DNA of 16,624 bases from a bacterium (GTDB lineage: Bacteria > Atribacterota > Phoenicimicrobiia > Phoenicimicrobiales > Phoenicimicrobiaceae), in NCBI GenBank assembly GCA_018819665.1, contig JAHJOY010000062.1:1-16624 (forward strand). The letters are read 5' to 3'. Shown here piece after piece: positions 7,188 to 14,401 of this stretch. Positions within the stretch are counted from its first letter, which is position 1; each line of letters opens with the position of its first letter. Under the pieces are notes generated by a model. It saw only the letters and a list, made by a program, of their open reading frames with translations. It did not search any database and had not been told where the DNA came from. A program made the position numbers and the translations under genes.

Positions 7188-7262
7188 TATTAGTTTTTGG
7201 CTATCAGTTATCAATATACAATTAAATATTTAAAACTTTTTTACATAAAGCATTGATTTTAA

Positions 7263-7321
7263 TGTAGGGGTCGAATTTATTCGACCCTTGTTTTGCGGGC
7301 TTGATAAATCAAGCCCCTACA
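7263..7321. repeat. Hairpin cassette 2 (TGTAGGGG ... CCCCTACA)
   Basis: TGTAGGGG then hairpin GGGTCGAAT/ATTCGACCC (to 7287), a short T-rich spacer, hairpin GGGCTTGAT/ATCAAGCCC and the closing CCCTACA (to 7321). The outer arms TGTAGGGG and CCCCTACA are exact reverse complements. This is the most compact of the three cassettes. Confidence 0.8.
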
Positions 7322-7346
7322 TTATTACTCACTGTTTTTATGATTT

Positions 7347-7423
7347 TGTAGGGGCACAATGAATTGTGCCCTCTTATTTTATTGCCTTTCGTTTACCTTG
7401 GGCATGATGCATCGTGCCCCTAC
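7347..7423. repeat. Hairpin cassette 3 (TGTAGGGG ... CCCCTAC)
   Basis: TGTAGGGG then hairpin GGGCACAAT/ATTGTGCCC (to 7371), a 28-base T-rich spacer, hairpin GGGCATGATG/CATCGTGCCC (one mismatch) and the closing CCCTAC (to 7423). It begins 26 bases after cassette 2. Within 6916-7616 there is no credible gene; the whole 701 bases are words and hairpins. Confidence 0.8.
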
Positions 7424-7605
7424 TCCTGACTTCTGATTTTCTTTACACAATACTCGAAACGCACTACGTTTATTTTTTAGCTTCTGACTTCTAATTTCTA
7501 TTTTACTATCTCTTTACTATATACTGATTATACTATTCACTAACGACTAATTACGCTAAACGCTACCCGCTATACGCTATACTTAATACGAGATACTATA
7601 ATCAG
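7424..7605. repeat. CTGACTTCTG, TTCACTAACGAC and ACGCTA word repeats
   Basis: CTGACTTCTGATTTTC words (7427-7500), then ACTATTCACTAACGACTAA (7532-7550), then TACGCTAAACGCTACCCGC and TATACGCTATAC (7552-7582). The middle word is the reverse complement of the one upstream of nnr (6931), so the nnr-acpS gap carries it at both ends in opposite orientation. The tract ends close to the acpS stop. Confidence 0.65.
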
Positions 7606-7616
7606 TTTAGTAATTT

Positions 7617-8003
7617 TTACTTATCAAATAGACCCTCCAGGATTACTTGGGCAATAGCATATTCTTTGGTGTGAGAAATGCTAATAAAATACTTGCTAAC
7701 TCCTTTTACTGAAGCGATATTGTTTAATTTTCCAGATGTGTCTATGATAGGTTGTCCTAATTCATCATTTTTTATCTCAATCTCTTTCCAGTTAGCCTCT
7801 CTTAATCCTAATCCCAATGCTTTTAATAGTGCTTCCTTTGCAGCAAATTTACCTGCATAAGACTGATACTTATTGCCCTTTCCCTCGCAATATTCCTGTT
7901 CTAAGAGAGTAAATATTCTGGAAGTAAAATTATCTCCCCATTTTTTAATTATTTTTTCTATTCTTTCTATTTTAACTAAGTCTATTCCACAGCCTATAAT
8001 CAA
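7617..8003 (-). CDS. acpS: Holo-[acyl-carrier-protein] synthase
   Basis: AcpS transfers 4'-phosphopantetheine from CoA to a serine of apo-ACP, activating it for fatty-acid synthesis. The 128-residue length is typical. The N-terminus IIGCGIDLVKIERI carries the metal-binding aspartate (D8), and the KFAAKEALLKAL segment (from about 52) carries the catalytic glutamate. The C-terminal SISHTKEYAIAQV strand is also conserved. The start is TTG (8003-8001) with AAGGA nine bases upstream; no in-frame ATG gives the conserved N-terminus. It is 56 bases downstream of fxsA and likely co-transcribed with it. Confidence 0.94.
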   Translation of the reverse strand: MIIGCGIDLVKIERIEKIIKKWGDNFTSRIFTLLEQEYCEGKGNKYQSYAGKFAAKEALLKALGLGLREANWKEIEIKNDELGQPIIDTSGKLNNIASVKGVSKYFISISHTKEYAIAQVILEGLFDK

Positions 8004-8059
8004 GAGTATCCATCCTTTTTATTTATTAATTCTTGTCTATCAATTATTAATTGCATAAT

Positions 8060-8455
8060 TTAAAATTCTCTATAATAAAAATTGCCCCCTTTTATCTTTC
8101 CTTTTAACCATTTTAATAAATATTTTTTTACTACTCTTCTGCTAACGGGTATTAAAAAAATAAAACCTACTATATCTGTAACAAAACCGGGAGTAAGAAG
8201 TAATATCCCTCCGGCCAGGATAATTACTCCCTGAATTAAGCTGTCCCCAGGCATGATACCCTCATTTAAATCATTTTGAATTTTCTTTAAAATTATAAAC
8301 CCTTGACTTTTTACTAAATAAGCTCCTAATATTCCGGTCAAAATAATTATGCCAATTGTAGTTAGACTCCCTATCTTCTTCCCCACTTCAATTAGAATAT
8401 ATAGTTCTGTTACTGGAACTATTACAAATAATATTAATAGTTTAATAAAAAACAT
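8060..8455 (-). CDS. fxsA: FxsA family membrane protein
   Basis: A 131-residue inner-membrane protein. Hydrophobic segments are at about 3-21, 29-48 and 75-103, with a positively charged C-terminal tail (SRRVVKKYLLKWLKGKIKGG) expected in the cytoplasm. The N-terminal VPVTELYILIEVG and the central GDSLIQG...GGILLLTPGFVTD are family hallmarks. In E. coli the homologue (suppressor of F exclusion of phage T7) affects exclusion of T7 by the F plasmid; its normal role is not established. The ATG follows GGGAG at six bases. It lies upstream of acpS with a short gap, suggesting co-transcription. Confidence 0.9.
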   Translation of the reverse strand: MFFIKLLILFVIVPVTELYILIEVGKKIGSLTTIGIIILTGILGAYLVKSQGFIILKKIQNDLNEGIMPGDSLIQGVIILAGGILLLTPGFVTDIVGFIFLIPVSRRVVKKYLLKWLKGKIKGGNFYYREF

Positions 8456-8594
8456 CGTTTGCTCCCATCCATAATTAATCTGATTATTTTAAGAAAGTTT
8501 GGTAATTAACCTAATTAAATACTGAAATCTAACTTAGGTAAATTCATTATTCTTCAATCCAATAACCTGATTTATATAAGGTCTAAAATAAAAA

Positions 8595-9032
8595 TCAAGG
8601 ACGCATATATTCTTCTACTTCTTTTTGCATTTTTTGGGATATAACTATAAATCTCCCCTTTGCCTCTGCTAATAAGGTGCTATCTTCTAAACAAGCTTGC
8701 GCTTGAGCCTCAATCATTCTGCCTAAATCTTTAGTCATCTGTGCGGTAAAGATAATTTTTTCACCTACAAGGGCTTTTTTTCTGTATTTGATGTTTATTT
8801 CTACGGTCATAGTCATAACATCCTTAGTTATGATTGCAGTTCTGCCCATTATTTCATCTAAAATAGAAAATAATATTCCTCCATGAACAATTCCTTTAAA
8901 GCCTTGATGTTTTGATTCGGGAATAAACTCCGCTCTAATTTTATCTTGATCCCTGAAAAAAGTGATATTTAAACCGATGGGATTATCTTTCCCACAAACA
9001 AAACAGTTTTTATATCCTGGTAAAGCTTGCAA
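8595..9032 (-). CDS. Hotdog-fold thioesterase, PaaI/4HBT type
   Basis: A single hotdog domain that probably hydrolyses an acyl-CoA thioester; the substrate is unknown. It has an N-terminal CFVCGKDNPIGL, a feature of a subset of this family, and HGGILFSILDEIMG, the helix with the catalytic HGG and acidic residue, then VEINIKYRKKALVGE. I choose the TTG at 9032-9030 (145 residues): AGAGAGG lies eight bases upstream and the protein then begins LQALPGYKNCFVCG. The frame is open for 30 more residues up to an ATG at 9122, but that stretch is word repeat (9051-9092) and probably untranslated. It stands alone between repeat tracts. Confidence 0.85.
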   Translation of the reverse strand: MQALPGYKNCFVCGKDNPIGLNITFFRDQDKIRAEFIPESKHQGFKGIVHGGILFSILDEIMGRTAIITKDVMTMTVEINIKYRKKALVGEKIIFTAQMTKDLGRMIEAQAQACLEDSTLLAEAKGRFIVISQKMQKEVEEYMRP

Positions 9033-9050
9033 AAGTATAACCTCTCTGTA

Positions 9051-9092
9051 ATTAGTCGTTAGTGTATCGTATCGAGTATCGCGTATCGCGTT
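9051..9092. repeat. ATTAGTCG and GTATCG word repeats upstream of the thioesterase
   Basis: ATTAGTCGTTAGTGTATCG then GTATCGAGTATCGCG variants. It has the same two words in the same order as 6931-6989, and its edge lies three bases from the ribosome site of the downstream gene. It falls inside an open frame that could be mistaken for a protein N-terminus. Confidence 0.7.
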
Positions 9093-9110
9093 AAGAAGAT
9101 CAGAATTTAG

Positions 9111-9246
9111 GAATGGAGACACGATATATCGTATTCAAAGTATAACAGTTGACCCCCTCTTTTTTTACGGGAGCAGGTTCGCCTGCCTAATATTTTTCAA
9201 CCGTTAATTAGTTAGCACAATAAGACACGACACGCCGTGTCTCTAC
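9111..9246. repeat. Three decayed palindromic hairpins
   Basis: GGAGACACGATATATCGTAT (9114-9133), a GAGCAGG/CCTGCC element (9171-9187), and AGACACG/CGTGTCT ending CTAC (9223-9246). The last is related to 1787-1802. Between them is AT-rich sequence without an open frame. Confidence 0.55.
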
Positions 9247-9290
9247 ACTTAACTGGTATTAATCCTTTAACCAGGTAACCAACTAACCAA

Positions 9291-9380
9291 CAAGTGATGT
9301 AATAAGTAACTTGTAATAAGTAACTGTTTTTGTAATTTAGGAAATTTAATCTTATTACTCATTACATATTACTTGTTACT
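9291..9380. repeat. AAGTAACTTGTAAT inverted word repeat
   Basis: Left arm GTAATAAGTAACTTGTAAT plus a second AAGTAACT (to about 9325); right arm TTACTCATTACATATTAC and TTGTTACTG (9354-9381). The arms are imperfect reverse complements separated by about 28 bases, able to form a long AT-rich cruciform or RNA stem. Confidence 0.6.
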
Positions 9381-9387
9381 GTATTTT

Positions 9388-9500
9388 ATACGAGATACGA
9401 TTCACGAGATACGAGATACGAATTTGTTCCGGGTAACCAGGTAACCAGCTAACTATATAACCAAATGTATGCGCTCTACGCTAAACGCTACCCGCTAGAA
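9388..9500. repeat. CGAGATACG, GGTAACCA and ACGCTA word repeats
   Basis: ACGAGATACGATTCACGAG and a further GATACGAGATACGAA (to 9423), then GGTAACCAGGTAACCAGC (9432-9449), then TACGCTAAACGCTACCCGC (9477-9495). The first recurs almost exactly at 14261-14297 in the glmS leader, the last at 7552-7570. There is no gene between the thioesterase and the end of ltaE (9033-9514). Confidence 0.7.
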
Positions 9501-9514
9501 TGGAATACTATATA

Positions 9515-10564
9515 CTAATTTCTGACTATTTCTTTTATCGCCTTTATGGTAGTATAAATATCTTCTTCGCTTATTCCGTAATGAGTAACCAAACGAACTT
9601 TGGTAGGTGGTCGCGGTGAACCCAATATATTATATTCTGCTAATTTGGGTAAAAACTGGAAAGTGTCCATACTTGATTCCTGAAGGTCAAAATATACCAT
9701 ATTAGTCTGAATTGTCTCTAAATCAACTTTTATTCCACTTATATCAGCTAAACCTTCGCCTAAAATACGGGCATTTTTGTGGTCTTCTTTTAATCTATCT
9801 ACCATTTTTTCAAGGGCAATTATACCGGATGCTGCCAAAATACCTGCCTGCCTCATCCCTCCACCCAGCATCTTTCTATTTTTACGTGCTCTTTGAATAA
9901 ATTCCTTTGAACCAGCTAAAATCGAACCTACCGGAGCACTAAGACCTTTGGAAAGACAGAACATAACTGAGTCAACATCTTTAGTGAGGAGAGCGGGTTC
10001 GATATTTAAAGCTATGGCAGCATTAAATATCCGAGCTCCGTCTAAATGAACAGTAATATTTCGTTGATGAGCTAACTGACAGATTTCCTCGGTTACTTTA
10101 AGCGGGATAATTGTTCCACCTGCCCGATTATGAGTATTTTCTAAACAGATTAAAGTCGTCTTAGGGTAATGAAGATTTTCATCTCTTAATGTTCCCCTAA
10201 TCTCCTGAGGATTAAGAATTCCTCTATCTCCGACAATCAACCGTGGTATCACACCCGCTACTGCCGACATACCGCCCACCTCGTAATAATAAATATGGGA
10301 GTCCCTCTCTAAAATTATTTCATCTCCTCTTTGGCAATGAGTCAATACCGCAATAAGATTACCCATAGTACCGCTAGGCACAAACAATGCTTCCTCTTTT
10401 CCCAATTTTTTAGCAGCCACTTCTTCCAATCGATTAACTGTTGGGTCTTCTTGGTAAACATCATCCCCAACATTAGCATTTTTCATTGCCTCTCTCATCT
10501 CATTCGTAGGCAAAGTAACTGTATCACTTCTTAAATCAATTTTTTCTTTAAAAATACTAATAAT
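9515..10564 (-). CDS. ltaE: Low-specificity threonine aldolase, probable ATT start
   Basis: A PLP enzyme cleaving threonine or allo-threonine to glycine and acetaldehyde (fold type I). It has GDDVYQEDPTVNRLEE, the PSGTMGN loop, HLDGARIFNAA with the PLP-ring aspartate, and the PLP lysine in CLSKGLSAPVGS (about K206). The family N-terminus (I)DLRSDTVTLPT is intact in frame at 10540-10508, but no ATG, GTG or TTG lies in frame upstream of it before the TAA at 10594-10592. A perfect GGAGG (10575-10571) stands six bases before ATT (10564-10562) and nine before a second ATT. I therefore propose an ATT start giving 349 residues. A TTG at 10513 would delete LRSDTVT and lacks a ribosome site. A sequencing error in the start codon is the alternative. 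Confidence 0.85.
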   Translation of the reverse strand: MISIFKEKIDLRSDTVTLPTNEMREAMKNANVGDDVYQEDPTVNRLEEVAAKKLGKEEALFVPSGTMGNLIAVLTHCQRGDEIILERDSHIYYYEVGGMSAVAGVIPRLIVGDRGILNPQEIRGTLRDENLHYPKTTLICLENTHNRAGGTIIPLKVTEEICQLAHQRNITVHLDGARIFNAAIALNIEPALLTKDVDSVMFCLSKGLSAPVGSILAGSKEFIQRARKNRKMLGGGMRQAGILAASGIIALEKMVDRLKEDHKNARILGEGLADISGIKVDLETIQTNMVYFDLQESSMDTFQFLPKLAEYNILGSPRPPTKVRLVTHYGISEEDIYTTIKAIKEIVRN

Positions 10565-10582
10565 TATCCACCTCCAAATAAT

Positions 10583-10681
10583 ACTCGTTAATTAGTTAAC
10601 TGGGTTAGCTGGTTATCTAGTTTAAAACATTATTCTATTAATTAACTAATTAACCAATTAACCAACTAACTAGCTAACTAA
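10583..10681. repeat. GTTAATTAG / CTAACTAATTAAC inverted word repeat
   Basis: Left arm GTTAATTAGTTAACTGGG and TTAGCTGGTTATCTAG (10587-10620); right arm CTATTAATTAACTAATTAAC with CAATTAACCAACTAACTAG (10634-10672). The arms are imperfect reverse complements around a short spacer. It fills the glnA-ltaE gap. CGCTATACGCTG (10689-10700) next to the glnA end belongs to another word family. Confidence 0.6.
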
Positions 10682-10704
10682 ATTTATCCGCTATACGCTG
10701 TTTG

Positions 10705-12033
10705 TTAATAAATCGTTAAATATCTATCCAATTCCCACTGGTGAACTCGAATTCGATAGTCTTCCCACTCTTCACTCTTAGCCTCGATATAATTTTCTAA
10801 AATATGATCGGTTAAAGCAGATTTTACTACTTCATCCTTATTTAATTCTGACAAAGCTTCTTTCAGGGTAGAAGGCAAACTTTCAATACCCAAAGATTTT
10901 TTCTTCTCTTTACTCATAGTATAAATATTTTGACTTACCGGCTCTCCTGGATCAATCTGATTTTTAATTCCATCTATTCCTGCTTTTAGCACTACCGCAA
11001 AAGCTAAATAAGGATTACAAGATGGATCAGGACTTCTCAGCTCAGCCCTGGCACCTACTCCTCTTGCTGCGGGCACCCTGACTAAAGGGCTGCGATTTCT
11101 CTCTGACCAAGCAATATAAACCGGCGCTTCATAACCAGGAGTTAACCTCTTATAAGAATTTACTAAAGGATTGGTAATAGCGGTAAAACCTTTGGCATGT
11201 CTTAATAATCCACCGATAAAATATAAGGCTTCTTTGCTCAGTTCATATTTTCCCTTTGGGTCATAAAATACATTCTTACCATTTTTAAATAGTGAAATAT
11301 GAGTGTGCATACCAGAACCATTTATTCCGAAAACAGGCTTGGGCATAAAGGTAACATGTAAATTATGTTTTAGAGCTATGGTCTTACCGGTGAGTTTTAA
11401 AGTCATTATTCTATCGGCAGCAGTGAGAGCATCACAATATTTGAAATCAATCTCATGCTGACCGGGAGCAACTTCGTGATGTGAGGCTTCAATCTCAAAG
11501 CCTAATTTTTCCAAGGCAATTACCATATCTCTTCTCGCTTCTTCCCCTAAATCAACAGGCAAAAGATCGAAGTAGCTTCCTTGATCGTGAGTATTGGTAG
11601 TTGCTTTCCCTTCCTGATCTCTAAAAAATAAAAAGAATTCTACTTCTGGTCCAAGATTGGTAGAATACCCCATCTCTTCCACTTCTTTTAACACTCTCTT
11701 TAAATTGTTTCTGGGACAACCATCAAAGGGTGAACCATCAGGATTATAAACATCACAGGTAATTCGGGCTACATCTTTTTCTTCTTCCCAAGGATTTACT
11801 GTAAAGGTGGAGTAATCTGGTTTTAAATACATATCTGATTCCTCAATCCGCACAAAACCCTGAATAGAAGAGCCATCGAACATAATCTCCCCATTAAGGG
11901 CTTTTTCCAGTTCTCTTACCGGAATTTCCACATTCTTGGGCATTCCCAGAATATCGGTAAATCTTAATCTTATAAATTTTATATTTAGTTCCTTAGCCTT
12001 ATTTAAAATCATTTCTTTGGTCATTTTTTTCAT
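10705..12033 (-). CDS. glnA: Glutamine synthetase type I-alpha
   Basis: GlnA condenses ammonium and glutamate to glutamine with ATP, as a cytoplasmic dodecamer. The 442 residues match the short I-alpha class. It has FDGSSIQGFVRIEESDMYL, whose R62 corresponds to the arginine required for glutamine feedback inhibition in B. subtilis GlnA. NLGPEVEFFLF, EVAPGQHEIDFKY, GSGMHTH and NSYKRL...GYEAP contribute the metal, glutamate and ATP sites. The adenylylation-site sequence of I-beta enzymes (NLYDLP) is replaced by NIYTMS, so control by adenylylation is not expected. The ATG has GAGGAGG at nine bases. A consensus promoter lies just upstream, so it can be expressed independently of glmS, whose glutamine-consuming product it supports. 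Confidence 0.97.
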   Translation of the reverse strand: MKKMTKEMILNKAKELNIKFIRLRFTDILGMPKNVEIPVRELEKALNGEIMFDGSSIQGFVRIEESDMYLKPDYSTFTVNPWEEEKDVARITCDVYNPDGSPFDGCPRNNLKRVLKEVEEMGYSTNLGPEVEFFLFFRDQEGKATTNTHDQGSYFDLLPVDLGEEARRDMVIALEKLGFEIEASHHEVAPGQHEIDFKYCDALTAADRIMTLKLTGKTIALKHNLHVTFMPKPVFGINGSGMHTHISLFKNGKNVFYDPKGKYELSKEALYFIGGLLRHAKGFTAITNPLVNSYKRLTPGYEAPVYIAWSERNRSPLVRVPAARGVGARAELRSPDPSCNPYLAFAVVLKAGIDGIKNQIDPGEPVSQNIYTMSKEKKKSLGIESLPSTLKEALSELNKDEVVKSALTDHILENYIEAKSEEWEDYRIRVHQWELDRYLTIY

Positions 12034-12076
12034 TTATAGCTTCCTCCTCAAATTTTTTCTTAAATATATTTTTACA

Positions 12077-12105
12077 ATTATACTCTTTATCTAATAATTT
12101 TACAA
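12077..12105 (-). promoter_or_regulatory. sigma-A-type promoter of glnA
   Basis: Minus strand -35 TTGTAA (12105-12100), a 17-base spacer and a perfect -10 TATAAT (12082-12077). The predicted start near 12070 gives a leader of about 37 bases to the glnA ATG. It lies in the 96-base gap after glmS. No GlnR or TnrA operator (TGTNAN7TNACA) was recognised with confidence. Confidence 0.7.
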
Positions 12106-12129
12106 AATAGATTATTCTTTCGTCTGTTT

Positions 12130-13959
12130 TTATTCCACAGTAACGCTTTTAGCTAAATTTCTCGGTTTATCTACATCGCATCCCAATCTGTCAGCAATGT
12201 GATATGCAAATAATTGTAAAGGTATAACCGATAGGATAGGATATAGTATATCCGAAGTTTTAGGGATATAAAATACTTTATCTACTATGTTGATAATTTC
12301 TTTATCACCTTCTGTAGCAATGGCTAATACCAGGGTGTCTCGAGCTTTAACTTCCTTTATATTATTAATCACTTTAGTATAAACCTTATCCTGGGGTACG
12401 ATTACTACTACCGGGAAAGTCTTATCTAAAAGAGCAATAGGGCCGTGTTTCATTTCTCCTGCTGCATACCCTTCAGCGTGAATATAAGAAATCTCCTTAA
12501 GCTTTAAAGCACCCTCTAAAGCAATTGGGTAATTAATTCCTCGCCCCAGGTAAAGAAAATTATGATATTTATAAAATTTTTCACTTAATTTAACAATCTC
12601 TGGGTCTTTAAGTAAAATAATCTCGACCATTTGAGGAATCTTTATTAACTCGGAAATTATTTTATTAATCTCCGATGAATCAAGAGTCTCCCTAACTTGA
12701 GCAAAATAGAGAGATAGTATATAAAGGCACATTAATTGACCAACAAAAGCTTTTGTGGTAGCCACACCTATTTCCGGACCGGCCTTAATATACATTACAC
12801 TATCTGCTTCCCGACTGATAGTGCTTCCCCTTACATTGGTAAGAGCCAATATGTAAGAACCAGCTTCCCGGCAAGCTCTTAAAGCAGCTATGGTATCCGC
12901 AGTTTCTCCTGATTGGGATATCAGAATGGTTAAATCTTTTTTGCCCAGTAATATTTTTCTGTATCTAAATTCAGAACTATAATCCACTTCTACCGGAATA
13001 CCGGTTAACTCCTCAAAAATATATTTACCTGCTAAAGCTGTATAATAAGAAGACCCGCAAGCTAAAATAGATATTCTTTCTATTTCTTTAACCTTATCTA
13101 AAGGAAGAGATAGGTTGTTAAGTTCCAGTGTTTTTGTAGACAGATTAATTCTACCTTCTAAATTATTACGGATCACCATAGTTTCTTGAAAAATTTCTTT
13201 TAACATAAAATGTTTATATCCACTCTTTTCTGTCATCTCTTCATCCCAATCAATATTTATTACTTCTTTATGTAAAATTTTACCTTCGGAATTGATTATC
13301 TCTACTCCATCTTTAGTTATAGTAGCAATTTCTCTTTCTTCCAAAAAGATTACCTTATTGGTATAACTAAGTAAAGCGGGGATATCAGAAGCTAAAAACA
13401 TTTCTCCTTCTCCTATTCCGATAATCAAGGGGCTCCCGCAACGTGAAGCGACAATTTTTCCCGGATCGCGAGTAGAAATAACTCCGATAGCGTAAGAACC
13501 TTCTATTTCTTTTATAGATTCCTTTACTGCTAAAGTAAAATCATTCTGATAATTACTTTCTATTAAATGGGGAAGAACCTCGGTATCTGTTTCGGATGTA
13601 AAGATGTGCCCTTCGGAAATTAATCTTTCTCTTAAAGGCATATAGTTCTCTATAATACCATTATGCACTACCACTATTTCTGAACTACATCCATTGTGAG
13701 GATGCGCATTTATATTGTTAGGTTTCCCGTGGGTAGCCCACCTGGTATGTCCTAATCCTATATTACCTTTTGGGGCACCTTTTTCTAATAAATTTTCTAA
13801 TTTGGCTACCTTTCCTTTACATTTTACTATTTTAATTTTATTATCTTTCAATGCAGCAATACCTGCAGAATCATATCCCCGATATTCTAATTTCTTTAAT
13901 CCATCTAACAAAATGGGCACTGCTTCTTTTGAACCAATATATCCAATTATTCCACACAT
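12130..13959 (-). CDS. glmS: Glutamine-fructose-6-phosphate aminotransferase (isomerizing)
   Basis: GlmS converts fructose-6-phosphate and glutamine to glucosamine-6-phosphate, the entry to amino-sugar and cell-wall synthesis. The N-terminal Ntn glutaminase domain (about 1-220) starts with the nucleophile Cys2 in CGIIGYIGSKEAVPIL and contains HTRWATHG and VVHNGIIENY. Two SIS sugar-binding domains follow (about 285-420 and 455-595), with SQSGETADT in the first. The end DKPRNLAKSVTVE is the invariant C-terminus. The 609-residue length is standard. The ATG follows AAAGGAT. Upstream, in the same orientation, is a glmS ribozyme, so the mRNA should be cut when glucosamine-6-phosphate is abundant. 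The distance to the ribozyme (about 440 bases) is unusually large. Confidence 0.98.
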   Translation of the reverse strand: MCGIIGYIGSKEAVPILLDGLKKLEYRGYDSAGIAALKDNKIKIVKCKGKVAKLENLLEKGAPKGNIGLGHTRWATHGKPNNINAHPHNGCSSEIVVVHNGIIENYMPLRERLISEGHIFTSETDTEVLPHLIESNYQNDFTLAVKESIKEIEGSYAIGVISTRDPGKIVASRCGSPLIIGIGEGEMFLASDIPALLSYTNKVIFLEEREIATITKDGVEIINSEGKILHKEVINIDWDEEMTEKSGYKHFMLKEIFQETMVIRNNLEGRINLSTKTLELNNLSLPLDKVKEIERISILACGSSYYTALAGKYIFEELTGIPVEVDYSSEFRYRKILLGKKDLTILISQSGETADTIAALRACREAGSYILALTNVRGSTISREADSVMYIKAGPEIGVATTKAFVGQLMCLYILSLYFAQVRETLDSSEINKIISELIKIPQMVEIILLKDPEIVKLSEKFYKYHNFLYLGRGINYPIALEGALKLKEISYIHAEGYAAGEMKHGPIALLDKTFPVVVIVPQDKVYTKVINNIKEVKARDTLVLAIATEGDKEIINIVDKVFYIPKTSDILYPILSVIPLQLFAYHIADRLGCDVDKPRNLAKSVTVE

Positions 13960-13995
13960 TTTTTAATCCTTTCTTAAATTAAATATTTGTTTTTT

Positions 13996-14041
13996 AAAAA
14001 TAAATACCCTATTACCAATCCATTAAGAAAGATAATAGGGT
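13996..14041 (-). terminator. Possible hairpin/terminator in the glmS leader
   Basis: On the minus strand, ACCCTATTA (14041-14033) pairs exactly with TAATAGGGT (14014-14006) across an 18-base loop, followed by ATTTATTTTT (14005-13996). It lies between the glmS ribozyme and the glmS start. The stem is AT-rich and the T-tract is interrupted, so it would be a weak intrinsic terminator. It could instead be a processing or stability hairpin. Confidence 0.35.
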
Positions 14042-14115
14042 TCTCCATTATTTCTACTTCTACAATAAATACCTTAATATCTAAAAACTTTTTTAAGCAA
14101 TTGTATTATATATAT

Positions 14116-14297
14116 AGCTAAAACTTAAGGTTTAAAGCGAAAAACTAAAAACTATAATTCAAAATTTAAAACTTTTTCTCTCGTATTTTGCATTGTTTAT
14201 TATAGGTGGGTTTTCCTTTTTTTCATTCTGACTCCTGAATTCTGTCTTCTGACTATTCTCTTCACGAGATACGATTCACGAGATGCGAGATACGAAT
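14116..14297. repeat. Word repeats filling the glmS leader
   Basis: The A-rich word, copy 3 (14116-14173, including CTATAATTCAAAATTTAAAA), a CTGACTCCTGAATTCTG tract (14227-14254), and the CACGAGATACGATTCACGAG word (14262-14297, nearly identical to 9388-9423). These lie between ribozyme and glmS and account for much of the leader's length. A lone TATAAT is present on the minus strand at 14110-14105 without a convincing -35. No gene is seen in 13960-14401. Confidence 0.65.
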
Positions 14298-14401
14298 ATA
14301 GTTTTACACTTTGCACTTTTAGCTTCGCGCTATCTTTTAAAAAACTGTCTGTGCTAGAATAGAAAAACCTTTGTAAGAATACTTAAGAATGGATTTATTT
14401 T

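Noticed and set aside
6931..7605. Possible CRISPR array or tandem satellite
   Set aside because: Units are short, degenerate and of several families, with no constant-length direct repeats separated by unique spacers and no cas genes.
9171..9187. Intrinsic terminator from the GCAGG/CCTGC hairpin
   Set aside because: The run of T lies on the plus-strand 5' side; on the coding (minus) strand it becomes a run of A after the stem, which does not support termination.
10508..10564. Broken ltaE gene (pseudogene)
   Set aside because: The frame is intact with all catalytic motifs and a well-placed ribosome site; only the start codon is unusual.
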